From an uncultured Gemmobacter sp. (GTDB lineage: Bacteria; Pseudomonadota; Alphaproteobacteria; Rhodobacterales; Rhodobacteraceae), in NCBI GenBank assembly GCA_937983495.1, contig CALKAA010000362.1, positions 1 through 16,323 on the forward strand: a stretch of 16,323 nucleotides of DNA. The letters are read 5' to 3'. Shown in pieces: positions 1-7,893 of the stretch. Positions within the stretch are counted from its first letter, which is position 1. Each line of letters starts with the position of its first letter. Under the pieces are notes generated by a model, which worked only from the letters and a program-made list of their open reading frames with translations, made no database searches and was not told where the DNA came from. The position numbers and the translations under genes are program-made.

Positions 1-1309
1 GCAGAAGGTCGCAATGGCCCGAAATGGCTGTCAGCAGGTTGTTGAAATCATGCGCGATTCCTCCTGCCAATTGCCCGATTGCCTGCATTTTCTGGCTTTG
101 GACAAATTGAGCCTCAAGGGTTTTCAAGGCTGTCGCGTCATTGAGTACCGCCAGCACGACGCCCCTGCCCTGCTCCACGATGCGCCGCAAGGTGATCTGG
201 TAAAAGATGTCCGAATCCGATTTGCGCAGTCGCAGGACTTCTGATCCGGCAGGGATGCGCTCAGCCGCGATGTCCGCGAGCCAATCGGATACGGCGCGTC
301 CCAAACCTTCGAAGAGATCATGAAAAGGCGGTGCATCGCCCGGTTCAAGACCCAGAACTTCTCTGGCTGCCTTGTTGGCAACACGGAACGATGCGTCAGA
401 AGCGAACTTCATCAAGGCGACGGGCACATGTTCGAAATCTGCCAAGGCATGCTCGTCCAGATTTGCGCGCGGGACAGGCAGCAGATAGATTTCGCGGCGC
501 TCGCCCGGCCCTTCAACCTCGGCCAGAATTGCGCGCACCGGGCCGTTGATCGCCGCGACCTCGACTTCCTCTCCTGATCGCAATTGCTGTTCGACGAAAA
601 CGCGGTCAAGCCGCTTGGGACGTTCGCCAATCAGGCGACGCATCGCCTCATTCGAGAACAGGATCACACCGGCCTTGTTTGCCACCAGCATGGGCAGGCT
701 GAGGGTTTCGGCACCACGACCACCACCACGATCATGAAACTCCTCCAGTCGCCACAGAAAACGGGCGGAGGCGATTCGATGTGTGGTCAGGCGAATATGG
801 CCGCGGCGTGTTACGACATCCTCACGCGCAAACCCATAAATCATGGCGCGGCTTTGCAGTCGGTACAACACAGAGGCGGGGCTGGCGAATTGATCCTGCA
901 GGGCGGAAATGAGGCTGGCACCATCCCGCTTGCCGAAACGGTCCCGTGCTGCGGCATTCTGGAAACCGATCATTCCGGCCCCGTCGGTCGAGAAACAGGG
1001 CGCGCAGTCATGCCCCATCAAGCGGAGCAAGCCAGCCTCAAGCCTGCGGCGGCGAAACCGGCCGATCAGCACGATGCCACGAACAACCAGAACCAGCATG
1101 CAGAGCGTAATGCCGATATAGCCTGCCATCCGCCGCACATCCGGCTCCTGCGCCACCACCACAGCGATGGCACAGATGACGGCTGCCACAAGGAGCAGCC
1201 AGATATGACTGCTGATCGTTGCGGCCGCGGAAGCCAAGGCATCGAACCAGGAGCCCTCTTCGGTCTCCAGCGCTTCGCCTGCTTGTTCCGACACGGGTTT
1301 GCCCGCCAT
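1..1309 (-). CDS. cckA: CckA-type hybrid sensor histidine kinase, N-terminal part (cut by window edge)
   Basis: The minus-strand frame stays open from an ATG at 1309 to the window edge, giving about 436 residues. Two membrane segments are visible (about residues 36-53 and 61-78), followed by an arginine-rich stretch and PAS-like sensing regions (the second near residues 290-400). Next comes the phosphoacceptor box GQLAGGIAHDFNNLLTAI with His420, which is the form typical of CckA. The rest of the dimerisation domain, the ATPase domain and the receiver domain lie outside the window. In Alphaproteobacteria CckA is a membrane kinase/phosphatase that passes phosphate through ChpT to CtrA and CpdR. 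The start is supported by GGAGG six bases upstream. The gene lies 88 bases behind the rRNA methyltransferase, and a perfect CtrA box sits in that gap. Another hybrid kinase with the same H-box cannot be fully excluded without the C-terminus. Confidence 0.9.
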   Translation of the reverse strand, partial: MAGKPVSEQAGEALETEEGSWFDALASAAATISSHIWLLLVAAVICAIAVVVAQEPDVRRMAGYIGITLCMLVLVVRGIVLIGRFRRRRLEAGLLRLMGHDCAPCFSTDGAGMIGFQNAAARDRFGKRDGASLISALQDQFASPASVLYRLQSRAMIYGFAREDVVTRRGHIRLTTHRIASARFLWRLEEFHDRGGGRGAETLSLPMLVANKAGVILFSNEAMRRLIGERPKRLDRVFVEQQLRSGEEVEVAAINGPVRAILAEVEGPGERREIYLLPVPRANLDEHALADFEHVPVALMKFASDASFRVANKAAREVLGLEPGDAPPFHDLFEGLGRAVSDWLADIAAERIPAGSEVLRLRKSDSDIFYQITLRRIVEQGRGVVLAVLNDATALKTLEAQFVQSQKMQAIGQLAGGIAHDFNNLLTAISGHCDLL

Positions 1310-1353
1310 TGACTGCCTCCGGGAATCATCCAGGTCATTCGGCACGCAAAAGG

Positions 1354-1368
1354 TTAACTCGCCCTTAA
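1354..1368. promoter_or_regulatory. Perfect CtrA box upstream of cckA
   Basis: TTAA, seven bases, TTAA (1354-1357 and 1365-1368) matches the full CtrA consensus. It lies 45 bases upstream of the cckA ATG, in the only gap between cckA and the gene before it. It suggests feedback of CtrA on its own kinase. No -10 element was assigned. Confidence 0.6.
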
Positions 1369-1397
1369 CTTCACCATGAGCCGGAGCGGAAAACTAT

Positions 1398-2552
1398 TCA
1401 ACCTTTAGATGACTTTCGGAGTAGGGCCACAAAGAAGCCATCCCCGCCATCCAGCGGTGTCAGGCTGCGTTGGAAGTCGCAGGACCAATTCGGGTTTTCT
1501 GAAGTAAAATCAGCAATCTGCGCGCCGTTCTCAATGTTGAGCATGGAGCATGTCGCATAGCCGATCCAACCGCCTGGACGTACCAGAGCCGCCGCCTCAC
1601 GCAGGATTTTGGCCTGAATGTCCACAAGCGATCTCAGCCGATCCGCTGTCAGAAGCCATTTACCTTCCGGTGCCCGGCGCCAACTGCCCGAGCCCGAGCA
1701 CGGCACATCGGTCAGGACCAGATCGAAGGGGGCCTTTGGGGCTTCGGTCACTGTCACCTTGGCTCCGGCGCGTTTCGCGCGCGCTGGCAAGTCGCGCATC
1801 CGGGCCGGAGCGGCATCATGAGCAAATAACGCAAGGCGGGCGCGACCGGCCATGGCCAGTGTTTTACCGCCACCGCCGGCGCAAAAATCCAGCACCCGCA
1901 TGCCATCGGCCAGGGGCAAGGCGTCGATCACTGCCTGCGAGGCCGCGTCCTGCAACTCGACCAGGCCTTCGGTGTAAGCGCGGCTGGATGCGACCTTCCG
2001 CGCCCCTGCGGTCACTTCCAATGCGGTCGGCGACAAAGGGTGTGGCCTGGCTTCGATCGCATCCTCTGCCAAGGCGGCCAGAGCTTGCCCCAGCGTCGCC
2101 CGGCGCAGGTTGACGCGCAGAAAAACCGGTGCGCGGTGGCGCATTGCCTCCGTGATGGCGGCAAAGTTGGTGCCGAGATCCGCTTGAAGCTGCTTGCCAA
2201 GCCAGTCGGGAATGTCGGCAATCTCAAGGCCTTGCGGGGCACGGCCTATATCTTCGGGGCCCAGGGGGGGCGGAGCATGGCCTTCGCCCGTGAACAGCGT
2301 CTCCGGGGCGGCACCACTGGCCCGCAAGGCCCCCAGCACCAGCCCGCGTCCGGTCTCGCCCCCGCCAAGCGCGGCAAAGCTGCGCCGACAGCGCAAGGCG
2401 TCAAACACCAGATCACGGATGGCATTTCGGTCGCCCGAGCCCGCGAAGCGCGAGGCACGGGCCCAATTGACCAAAGCCTGCTCGGCTGGCGCACCGGCCA
2501 GTATCCGGTCCAGGATCTGAATGGCGGCAGAGAGACGGGCGGCGGGCGTCAT
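1398..2552 (-). CDS. RsmB/NOP-family RNA (cytosine-5) methyltransferase
   Basis: This is a 384-residue SAM-dependent methyltransferase that most likely makes m5C in 16S rRNA. The N-terminal part (about 1-130) resembles the NusB-like domain of RsmB. The SAM-binding motif DFCAGGGGKT is at residues 222-231. The motif IV cysteine is Cys285 in TDVPCSGSGSW, and the motif VI nucleophile is Cys335 in YATCS; both cysteines required by this family are present. The protein is somewhat shorter than E. coli RsmB (429 residues). The ATG at 2552 is preceded by GAGG with seven bases between. The gene starts 25 bases after guaB on the same strand, so the two are probably co-transcribed. Family membership is clear; the exact rRNA position modified is not visible from sequence. 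Confidence 0.92.
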   Translation of the reverse strand: MTPAARLSAAIQILDRILAGAPAEQALVNWARASRFAGSGDRNAIRDLVFDALRCRRSFAALGGGETGRGLVLGALRASGAAPETLFTGEGHAPPPLGPEDIGRAPQGLEIADIPDWLGKQLQADLGTNFAAITEAMRHRAPVFLRVNLRRATLGQALAALAEDAIEARPHPLSPTALEVTAGARKVASSRAYTEGLVELQDAASQAVIDALPLADGMRVLDFCAGGGGKTLAMAGRARLALFAHDAAPARMRDLPARAKRAGAKVTVTEAPKAPFDLVLTDVPCSGSGSWRRAPEGKWLLTADRLRSLVDIQAKILREAAALVRPGGWIGYATCSMLNIENGAQIADFTSENPNWSCDFQRSLTPLDGGDGFFVALLRKSSKG

Positions 2553-2577
2553 GCGCCCGCCTCACAGGGGCCAAGCA

Positions 2578-4026
2578 TCAGCCGATCCGGTAATTCGGGC
2601 TTTCGCGGGTGATTTGAACATCATGGACATGCGATTCCTTGAGGCCCGCACCCGTGATGCGCACGAAATGGCAATTGGCGCGCATCTCGGCCACCGTGCG
2701 GTTGCCGGTATAGCCCATGGCGGCGCGCAAGCCCCCGACCATCTGGTGAACCACCGTGGCAACCGGCCCCTTGTAGGGAACCTGACCCTCAATACCCTCC
2801 GGCACCAGTTTGTCGCTGGCGGCGTCCTTCTGGAAATAGCGGTCGGCGCTGCCGCGCGCCATTGCCCCCAAAGACCCCATGCCGCGATAGGATTTGTAGC
2901 TGCGGCCGTTCCACAGGATCACTTCACCGGGGGATTCGTCGGTGCCCGCAATGGCCGAACCGACCATCGCACAAGAAGCGCCGCCTGCAATCGCCTTGGC
3001 AAAATCGCCCGAGAACTTGATACCACCGTCTGCAATGACCGGAATATCGCCCGCAGCACCGGCGGAATCCATGATGGCGGTCAACTGCGGCACCCCTACA
3101 CCTGCCACAATGCGCGTGGTGCAGATCGAGCCGGGGCCAATGCCGACCTTTACCGCATCGGCCCCGGCACCGATCAGCGCGCGGGTGGCCTCCGCAGTTG
3201 CGACATTGCCCGCGATGACCTGCACGGTATTCGAGAGTTTCTTGATGCGTTCAACCGCCTTGGCCACGCCTTCGCTATGACCATGGGCCGTGTCGATCAC
3301 CACCAGATCCACACCCGCCTCGATCAGCGCCTGACTGCGCTCGAACCCGGCATCACCCACGGTCGAGGCCGCAGCGACGCGCAGCCGCCCCATCTCATCC
3401 TTGCAGGCATGCGGGTTCAGCACCGATTTCTCGGTGTCTTTCAGGGTCAGCAACCCGGTCAGCTTGCCTGTCCCATCGGTTACCAGCAGCTTTTCGATCC
3501 GGCGCGCCTTCATCAGGCTGATGGCGGCGTCACGGTCCACCGGCTCGCGCAGAATGGCCAGATTGTCCGAAGTCATCATGACCGAGACCGGCGTCCTGTC
3601 ATCGGTGGCAAAACGCATGTCGCGGTTGGTCACGATCCCCACCACGCGGCCATCGCCATCAACAACCGGAAAGCCGGTCACATTGTAGCGCTCTTGCAAC
3701 TCGCGCGCATCGGCCATGGTCTGATCGGCGCGCAGCGTGATCGGGGCGTAAACCACACCGCTTTCAAAGCGCTTCACCCGCCGCACTTCGCGCGCCTGCG
3801 CCTCGATGTCGAGATTGCGATGAATCACGCCAATCCCGCCCGCCTGTGCCATTGCAATCGCCATCCGCCCCTCGGTCACCGTATCCATCGCGCTGGACAA
3901 CAGCGGAATGTTCATGCGGATCGCTTTGGTCACAAAAGTCGAAGTATCCGCATCCGAGGGCAGCACATTGCTGGCTGCCGGAACAAGCAGAACATCGTCA
4001 AAGGTGAGAGCCTCGCGAATCTCCAT
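2578..4026 (-). CDS. guaB: Inosine-5'-monophosphate dehydrogenase
   Basis: This 482-residue enzyme oxidises IMP to XMP with NAD, the committed step of GMP synthesis in the cytosol. The start EALTFDDVLLVP is typical of GuaB. Paired CBS domains occupy about residues 90-200. The catalytic loop GIGPGSICTTR has Cys302, the phosphate-binding region IPVIADGGIKFSGD follows at about 328-341, and the flap has the Arg-Tyr pair at residues 396-397 (SADRYFQ). Length and motif order match complete bacterial enzymes. The ATG at 4026 has a strong AGGAGG five bases upstream. Its promoter must lie in the 152 bases between it and dgt, but no clear -35/-10 pair was found there. The RsmB-family gene follows closely on the same strand. 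Confidence 0.98.
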   Translation of the reverse strand: MEIREALTFDDVLLVPAASNVLPSDADTSTFVTKAIRMNIPLLSSAMDTVTEGRMAIAMAQAGGIGVIHRNLDIEAQAREVRRVKRFESGVVYAPITLRADQTMADARELQERYNVTGFPVVDGDGRVVGIVTNRDMRFATDDRTPVSVMMTSDNLAILREPVDRDAAISLMKARRIEKLLVTDGTGKLTGLLTLKDTEKSVLNPHACKDEMGRLRVAAASTVGDAGFERSQALIEAGVDLVVIDTAHGHSEGVAKAVERIKKLSNTVQVIAGNVATAEATRALIGAGADAVKVGIGPGSICTTRIVAGVGVPQLTAIMDSAGAAGDIPVIADGGIKFSGDFAKAIAGGASCAMVGSAIAGTDESPGEVILWNGRSYKSYRGMGSLGAMARGSADRYFQKDAASDKLVPEGIEGQVPYKGPVATVVHQMVGGLRAAMGYTGNRTVAEMRANCHFVRITGAGLKESHVHDVQITRESPNYRIG

Positions 4027-4148
4027 GGGAGCCTCCTGAACGGGTCATGGGAAGGGATCGTTTGGCGGTTCCCCTTTTCACGCGCAGCGCCGCAGTGCAA
4101 GCGGAAAAGCCGCCTTGCTTCAACCTGATCCAAATATCCCACGGGGGT

Positions 4149-4169
4149 GCGGGGGTGTGAAACCCCCGC
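4149..4169 (-). terminator. Hairpin with conserved tail downstream of dgt
   Basis: A perfect 8-bp stem (GCGGGGGT / ACCCCCGC) with a five-base loop lies ten bases after the dgt stop. Read on the minus strand it is followed by ACCCCCGTGGGATATTTGG rather than a pure T-run. I recall this tail after many Rhodobacterales genes, where it may act as a terminator. It separates dgt from guaB. Confidence 0.6.
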
Positions 4170-4178
4170 TGCGACGGT

Positions 4179-5366
4179 TCAGCCAAACAGCCGCCCGTGT
4201 TCCTGGATGGCAAAGCGGTCGGTCATGCCTGCCACATAATCGGCCACGATCCGGGCGAGCTGCGTTTCATCCTGCGCGGCGTCAATATCGGCACGCCATT
4301 CCTCAGGCAGCAGCTCTGGGCGTTGCAGGAACAGCGGGAACAGATCATCCAGCATGGCTGTGACGCGCGCCCGCATCTCCACCACCGAAGGCGCGCGATA
4401 CATGCGGTGGAACAGGAAGCTGCGCACAGCTTTCAGCTCCTGATACAGCGGCTTGGAGAACCGGATAATGGTCGTGCCCATATGACGAATTTCATCCACC
4501 GACTTCGGCTGCGCGGCTTCAAGACGATTTTGCGCCACATGGATCACATCCTCCACCATGCGACCAAAAACCCGGCGCAGCGCCTCGTGGCGGCGGCGCA
4601 TCTTGTCGAGGCCGGGATAGAGGCGGTCCACGTCTTCAAAGGCCGGTGCCGTGACGGGCAGTTCCATCAGATCGGCTTCGGTGAACAGGCCCGAGCGCAA
4701 ACCATCATGCAGGTCGTGATGGCTATAGGCCACGTCATCGGCGATGGCTGCCACCTGCGCTTCGGCGCTGGCATGGGTGTGCAACTCCAGATCCCATTGG
4801 GCGTTCACCTCGGCCAGCGCATAGGGCAAGGGCCCTGCATGTTTCTCATCGGCATTGGGGCCGACCACGGGGCCATTATGTTTGGCGATTCCCTCAAGGC
4901 TTTCCCAGGTCAGGTTCAGCCCGTCGAACCCGGCATAATGCCGCTCCAGCCGGGTGACGATGCGCAGCGCCTGCGCATTATGGTCAAACCCGCCATAGGG
5001 CTGCATCAGCCGCGCCAGCGCATCCTCGCCGGTATGGCCAAATGGCGTATGGCCCAGATCATGCGCCAAAGCGATACATTCGGCCAGATCGGTGTTCAGC
5101 CCCAGCACGCCCGAAATGGTGCGCGCCACTTGCGCCACCTCGATCGAATGGGTCAGGCGGGTGCGGTAGTAATCGCCTTCATGTTCGATAAAGACTTGGG
5201 TCTTATGCTTCAGACGGCGGAAGGCCGAGGAATGGATGATGCGGTCACGGTCACGCTGAAAGGGCGAACGGAAGGTCGACATCGTTTCGGGCAAGCGCCG
5301 CCCGCGCGAAGCATCGGGCAGGCAGGCGAAGGGGGCAAAGCTCTGTGTCATCGGTTCTTGTTTCAT
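4179..5366 (-). CDS. dgt: dGTP triphosphohydrolase-like HD-domain protein
   Basis: This 395-residue protein belongs to the dGTPase-like HD family, which splits dNTPs into deoxynucleoside and triphosphate and so tunes dNTP pools. The N-terminal RSPFQRDRDRIIHSSAFRRL segment is diagnostic. Metal-binding HD residues are His73 in RTRLTHS, His102-Asp103 in HDLGHTPFGHTGE, and Asp210/Asp211 in the IADDVAYS stretch. The frame stays open further upstream to 5519, but that would overlap the plus-strand erpA gene. The ATG at 5366 has a GAAGG-type ribosome site, and a second ATG at 5351 lacks one, so 5366 is preferred. The gene is divergent from erpA with 55 bases between. True substrate preference (dGTP or several dNTPs) cannot be read from sequence; many alphaproteobacterial members are annotated only as dGTPase-like. 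Confidence 0.93.
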   Translation of the reverse strand: MKQEPMTQSFAPFACLPDASRGRRLPETMSTFRSPFQRDRDRIIHSSAFRRLKHKTQVFIEHEGDYYRTRLTHSIEVAQVARTISGVLGLNTDLAECIALAHDLGHTPFGHTGEDALARLMQPYGGFDHNAQALRIVTRLERHYAGFDGLNLTWESLEGIAKHNGPVVGPNADEKHAGPLPYALAEVNAQWDLELHTHASAEAQVAAIADDVAYSHHDLHDGLRSGLFTEADLMELPVTAPAFEDVDRLYPGLDKMRRRHEALRRVFGRMVEDVIHVAQNRLEAAQPKSVDEIRHMGTTIIRFSKPLYQELKAVRSFLFHRMYRAPSVVEMRARVTAMLDDLFPLFLQRPELLPEEWRADIDAAQDETQLARIVADYVAGMTDRFAIQEHGRLFG

Positions 5367-5386
5367 GCCTTTGCCTTCTCTATATG
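5358..5386 (+). promoter_or_regulatory. Candidate promoter of erpA
   Basis: TTGTTT (5358-5363) and TATATG (5381-5386) are 17 bases apart. This would place a transcription start near 5392-5394, about 30 bases before the erpA ATG at 5422. The -35 match to TTGACA is weak. The element overlaps the 5' end of dgt. Confidence 0.3.
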
Positions 5387-5421
5387 TGGAAAACCCCATG
5401 AAGGCTAAGGAAAATCCGGCG

Positions 5422-5769
5422 ATGGACCTGAAACTGCCCGAGGATGCCCACCTGCCCCGCGTCACGCCGCGTGCTTTTGCCCGGTTGGCCGAGATTGCCG
5501 AAATGACGGGCGAGGCCAAGGCCCTGCGCGTGGCTGTCGATGGCGGCGGCTGTTCAGGATTTCAGTATGATATCCGGTTGGACGATCCGGCAGGTGACGA
5601 TCTTGTTCTGGAGGAAAACGGGCAGAAGGTGCTGGTAGACCCGGTGTCGCTGCCGTTCCTGGCCGATGCGGTGATCGACTATACCGAAGAGCTGATCGGT
5701 GCGCGCTTTGTCATTCAAAACCCCAATGCCACGGCAAGCTGTGGCTGCGGCACCTCGTTTTCGCTCTGA
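5422..5769 (+). CDS. erpA: A-type iron-sulfur cluster carrier (ErpA/IscA/HesB family)
   Basis: This 115-residue protein delivers Fe-S clusters to apoproteins. The three family cysteines are present: Cys44 in GGGCSGFQY, and Cys107 and Cys109 in the C-terminal SCGCGTSFSL. The conserved core VTPRAFARLAEI starts near residue 14. Upstream in-frame starts exist at 5365 and 5398, but family members begin just before this core; AAGG precedes the ATG at 5422, though with a rather long gap. It is divergent from dgt and convergent with the DMT transporter, whose stop lies seven bases past its own. It is not in an isc/suf cluster here, so ErpA versus IscA is decided only by general similarity. Confidence 0.92.
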   Translation: MDLKLPEDAHLPRVTPRAFARLAEIAEMTGEAKALRVAVDGGGCSGFQYDIRLDDPAGDDLVLEENGQKVLVDPVSLPFLADAVIDYTEELIGARFVIQNPNATASCGCGTSFSL

Positions 5770-5776
5770 GACAGGA

Positions 5777-6676
5777 TCATTCGGCTGGCACGGGCTGGGC
5801 TTCGGGCGCAGGGGCCGGGCGCTGCGCCTGAACCAGCCAGATGCCAGAGGCAACGATCAGCCCTGCCCCCATCCAGACATGGGCAGCCGTGCTTTCGCCA
5901 AAGACCACATGGCCGACAACAACCATCCAGACGAATTGCACATTTGCGATCTGCATGGCCACATAGGCTGGCAGCAACCGCACGATGGTCACCATCAGCC
6001 AGCGCGTCAATAACAGGAAGCAGGTGTACACCACCAGCAACCCAAGATCGCCAGCAGAGATCGGCTGCCAGACGAAGGGCAAGGCCAAAAGTCCCAGCAG
6101 GGCACAGGCCAGTTGGGCATAGAACACCTGCGCAAAGGCATGGGTATGGCTGCGGCAAATGCCGCGCGACAATACGATGGAGGCCGCACCGGCCAGACTG
6201 GCCCCAAAGCCATAGAGATGGCCCGACTGGATGCTGTGGACCCCTTCGGGAAACAGGATCAGCATGCCCATCATGCCACAGGCCAAAGCCACCCAGACCC
6301 GCGCGCCAATCTTTTCCCGCAGGATCACTGCGGACAGTACCGCCCCCATGATCGGCATGATTGCCATGAAGGGAAAGAGTTCGGCAAAGGGCAGATCCCG
6401 CAAGGCCAGGAAAAAGCCCAAAGTCGAAATCGCGCCCAGACAGGAACGCAGGGCGACCCGCCCCGGTGTTCCCGTCCCGAGGATCATACGGCTCTGCCCG
6501 GCTGCGGACAGGCTCAGCCCGATGCCCACCGCCAGCAGGCCCGACAGCGCCATCAGTTGCGGCGCGGCATGGCTGGCGACCAGATCCTTGGCGCTGGCAT
6601 CCGCCGTCACGCCGACAAGCGTATTCAGAAGGGTGAGAGCCGCGCCTGTCAGCGCGGCCTTGCGCACTCCGGTCAT
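5777..6676 (-). CDS. EamA/DMT-family transporter
   Basis: This protein of about 299 residues is very hydrophobic, with about ten predicted membrane helices arranged as two EamA halves (roughly residues 5-140 and 150-285). The first half has the typical features of the superfamily (LRDLPFAELFPFMAIMPIMG, then LREKIGARVWVALACGMMG), and the second half repeats the pattern, ending VVVGHVVFGE. Substrate is unknown; relatives move metabolites or amino acids. The start is uncertain: ATG at 6676 lies 14 bases after the preceding gene and has no clear ribosome site. A TTG at 6694 overlaps that gene's stop and has AAAGG seven bases upstream. The tight spacing suggests co-transcription with the 369-residue protein and possibly with the MPCSN peptide. 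Confidence 0.85.
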   Translation of the reverse strand: MTGVRKAALTGAALTLLNTLVGVTADASAKDLVASHAAPQLMALSGLLAVGIGLSLSAAGQSRMILGTGTPGRVALRSCLGAISTLGFFLALRDLPFAELFPFMAIMPIMGAVLSAVILREKIGARVWVALACGMMGMLILFPEGVHSIQSGHLYGFGASLAGAASIVLSRGICRSHTHAFAQVFYAQLACALLGLLALPFVWQPISAGDLGLLVVYTCFLLLTRWLMVTIVRLLPAYVAMQIANVQFVWMVVVGHVVFGESTAAHVWMGAGLIVASGIWLVQAQRPAPAPEAQPVPAE

Positions 6677-6690
6677 GGCGACCGCCGCCG

Positions 6691-7800
6691 TCAAGCCAGC
6701 ACCTTTAGCGGCCCTGGCCCGAGAGGCTGGCTCAGCCGGGCAAAAGCCTGAATGAACCGCTCGAAACCGGGCGAGCCTTCTGCCCCGGCATCTGCCGCGG
6801 CGAGAGCTTGCGGGGATACATGCTGGGCGCAGGACGCGCGGAAGGCAGGCCAGCCCCCAAGACGGTGGAAGCCCGGTGCCAACAGGGCCTGGCTGAACTC
6901 TCTCAGAGGGGAGATAACAGGTCTTGGCACATGAAAACTCATTGGACCGGAGGTTGCGGGCACACCAAACACGAACTCCCCCATAGTGCCCAACAACCAC
7001 TGATTGACAAGATAATTGTGATAGCCATCCGAGGAATCTTCACAAGGCCGCCCGTCAACGCGCAAACTTGCCGCGTCATGGCGCAGATGTTGCAGCCAGA
7101 GCGGCGGCAATGGTGCCCCGCAAAAGCGCAACGCCAGGCAGACCTCGGCCAGCAAATCGCCATTCTGATCGAGATGGGCGAGGCTGCCCAGGGTGACGAG
7201 ACTGTCCAGCGCCGCCTGTGGCAGTTGCAACGACTGCCGCCCATAATGCGACAGATAAAACACGACATGCAGCAGATCATAGGCCGCGCGCGGGTTTGGC
7301 AAGGCAAAGGTCTCTGGCCGCGACACAAAGCGCATCAGCCGGGCATCCAGTCCATCCGGGGCCCAAGTGACGCCATTTCGAGCCAGCAGATAGCGCACCT
7401 CTGCCCGTTGCAGATCGTTCACCTCACTCTCTGGCCAGCCTTCGCTCAAAATCCATTCGGCGAGACGCGGCCCCAGATCGCCGGGGTAACCGAGATCCTC
7501 CAGCGCAGTCACCACGCCAAGGATCATGCGGTAATATTGCGGATAAAGCGCAATCTGGGTGGCTGCTCCTTCCTGAAAAGGCTGGTAGATTGCCAGAGCC
7601 AGATCGGGCAGCTTGCGCCCGAGAGCGGACAGAATGCCCAGAAGTTCGGCATTCTCCTTCAGCCAGAAAGCATCACCCGGACGACGGCGATGATGGGCAA
7701 AGGCTGTCAGCAAGGGGGCCAGACCCGCTGGCGACAGGCCACGCCTTTCCGAGGCCACAGACCCGGAGGCGCGGCTGGCAAAATGGACGACGTTTGACAT
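6691..7800 (-). CDS. Conserved hypothetical protein, 369 residues (possibly DUF6902)
   Basis: I do not recognise a function. The protein looks soluble and largely helical, with no signal peptide and no membrane segment. Regions that look conserved in character are PGDAFWLKENAELL (41-54), YPQYYRMILG (86-95), EDLGYPGD (101-108), NDLQRAEVRYLLARNG (128-143), RPETFALPNPRAAYDLLHVV (161-180) and LDQNGDLLAEVC (210-221). From memory these resemble Rhodobacterales proteins grouped as DUF6902, but I cannot confirm this. It lies 93 bases after the MPCSN-repeat peptide gene and 14 bases before the transporter, all on the minus strand, so it may belong to one unit with them. The ATG at 7800 is preceded by a weak CGGAA. 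A role in modifying or binding the peptide is only a guess from position. Confidence 0.8.
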   Translation of the reverse strand: MSNVVHFASRASGSVASERRGLSPAGLAPLLTAFAHHRRRPGDAFWLKENAELLGILSALGRKLPDLALAIYQPFQEGAATQIALYPQYYRMILGVVTALEDLGYPGDLGPRLAEWILSEGWPESEVNDLQRAEVRYLLARNGVTWAPDGLDARLMRFVSRPETFALPNPRAAYDLLHVVFYLSHYGRQSLQLPQAALDSLVTLGSLAHLDQNGDLLAEVCLALRFCGAPLPPLWLQHLRHDAASLRVDGRPCEDSSDGYHNYLVNQWLLGTMGEFVFGVPATSGPMSFHVPRPVISPLREFSQALLAPGFHRLGGWPAFRASCAQHVSPQALAAADAGAEGSPGFERFIQAFARLSQPLGPGPLKVLA

Positions 7801-7845
7801 GAAGCGTTCCGGTTCGCGGAATTCCGGTATGGACCCCGCGCCCCT

Positions 7846-7870
7846 CCTCCCCGGCAGTTCGCCGGAGAGG
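7846..7870. terminator. Hairpin between peptide gene and downstream gene
   Basis: A ten-pair stem with one mismatch (7846-7855 / 7861-7870) has the five-base loop AGTTC. It lies between the stop of the MPCSN peptide and the start of the 369-residue protein, with no T-run. Such a hairpin could stabilise the peptide transcript or reduce read-through, as seen behind precursor genes of peptide clusters. The role is inferred. Confidence 0.4.
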
Positions 7871-7893
7871 CGGAGCGGTTGTCCTGTTCAGGC

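Noticed and set aside
2521..4128. 535-codon plus-strand frame opposite guaB
   Set aside because: Antisense to a clear IMP dehydrogenase; its His/Arg/Gln-rich composition is typical of GC-rich shadow frames.
4197..5408. 403-codon plus-strand frame opposite dgt
   Set aside because: Antisense to a protein with intact HD motifs, and it overlaps erpA in another frame.
5367..5519. N-terminal extension of dgt by 51 residues
   Set aside because: It would overlap erpA and lacks similarity to the family N-terminus. The ATG at 5366 has a ribosome site.
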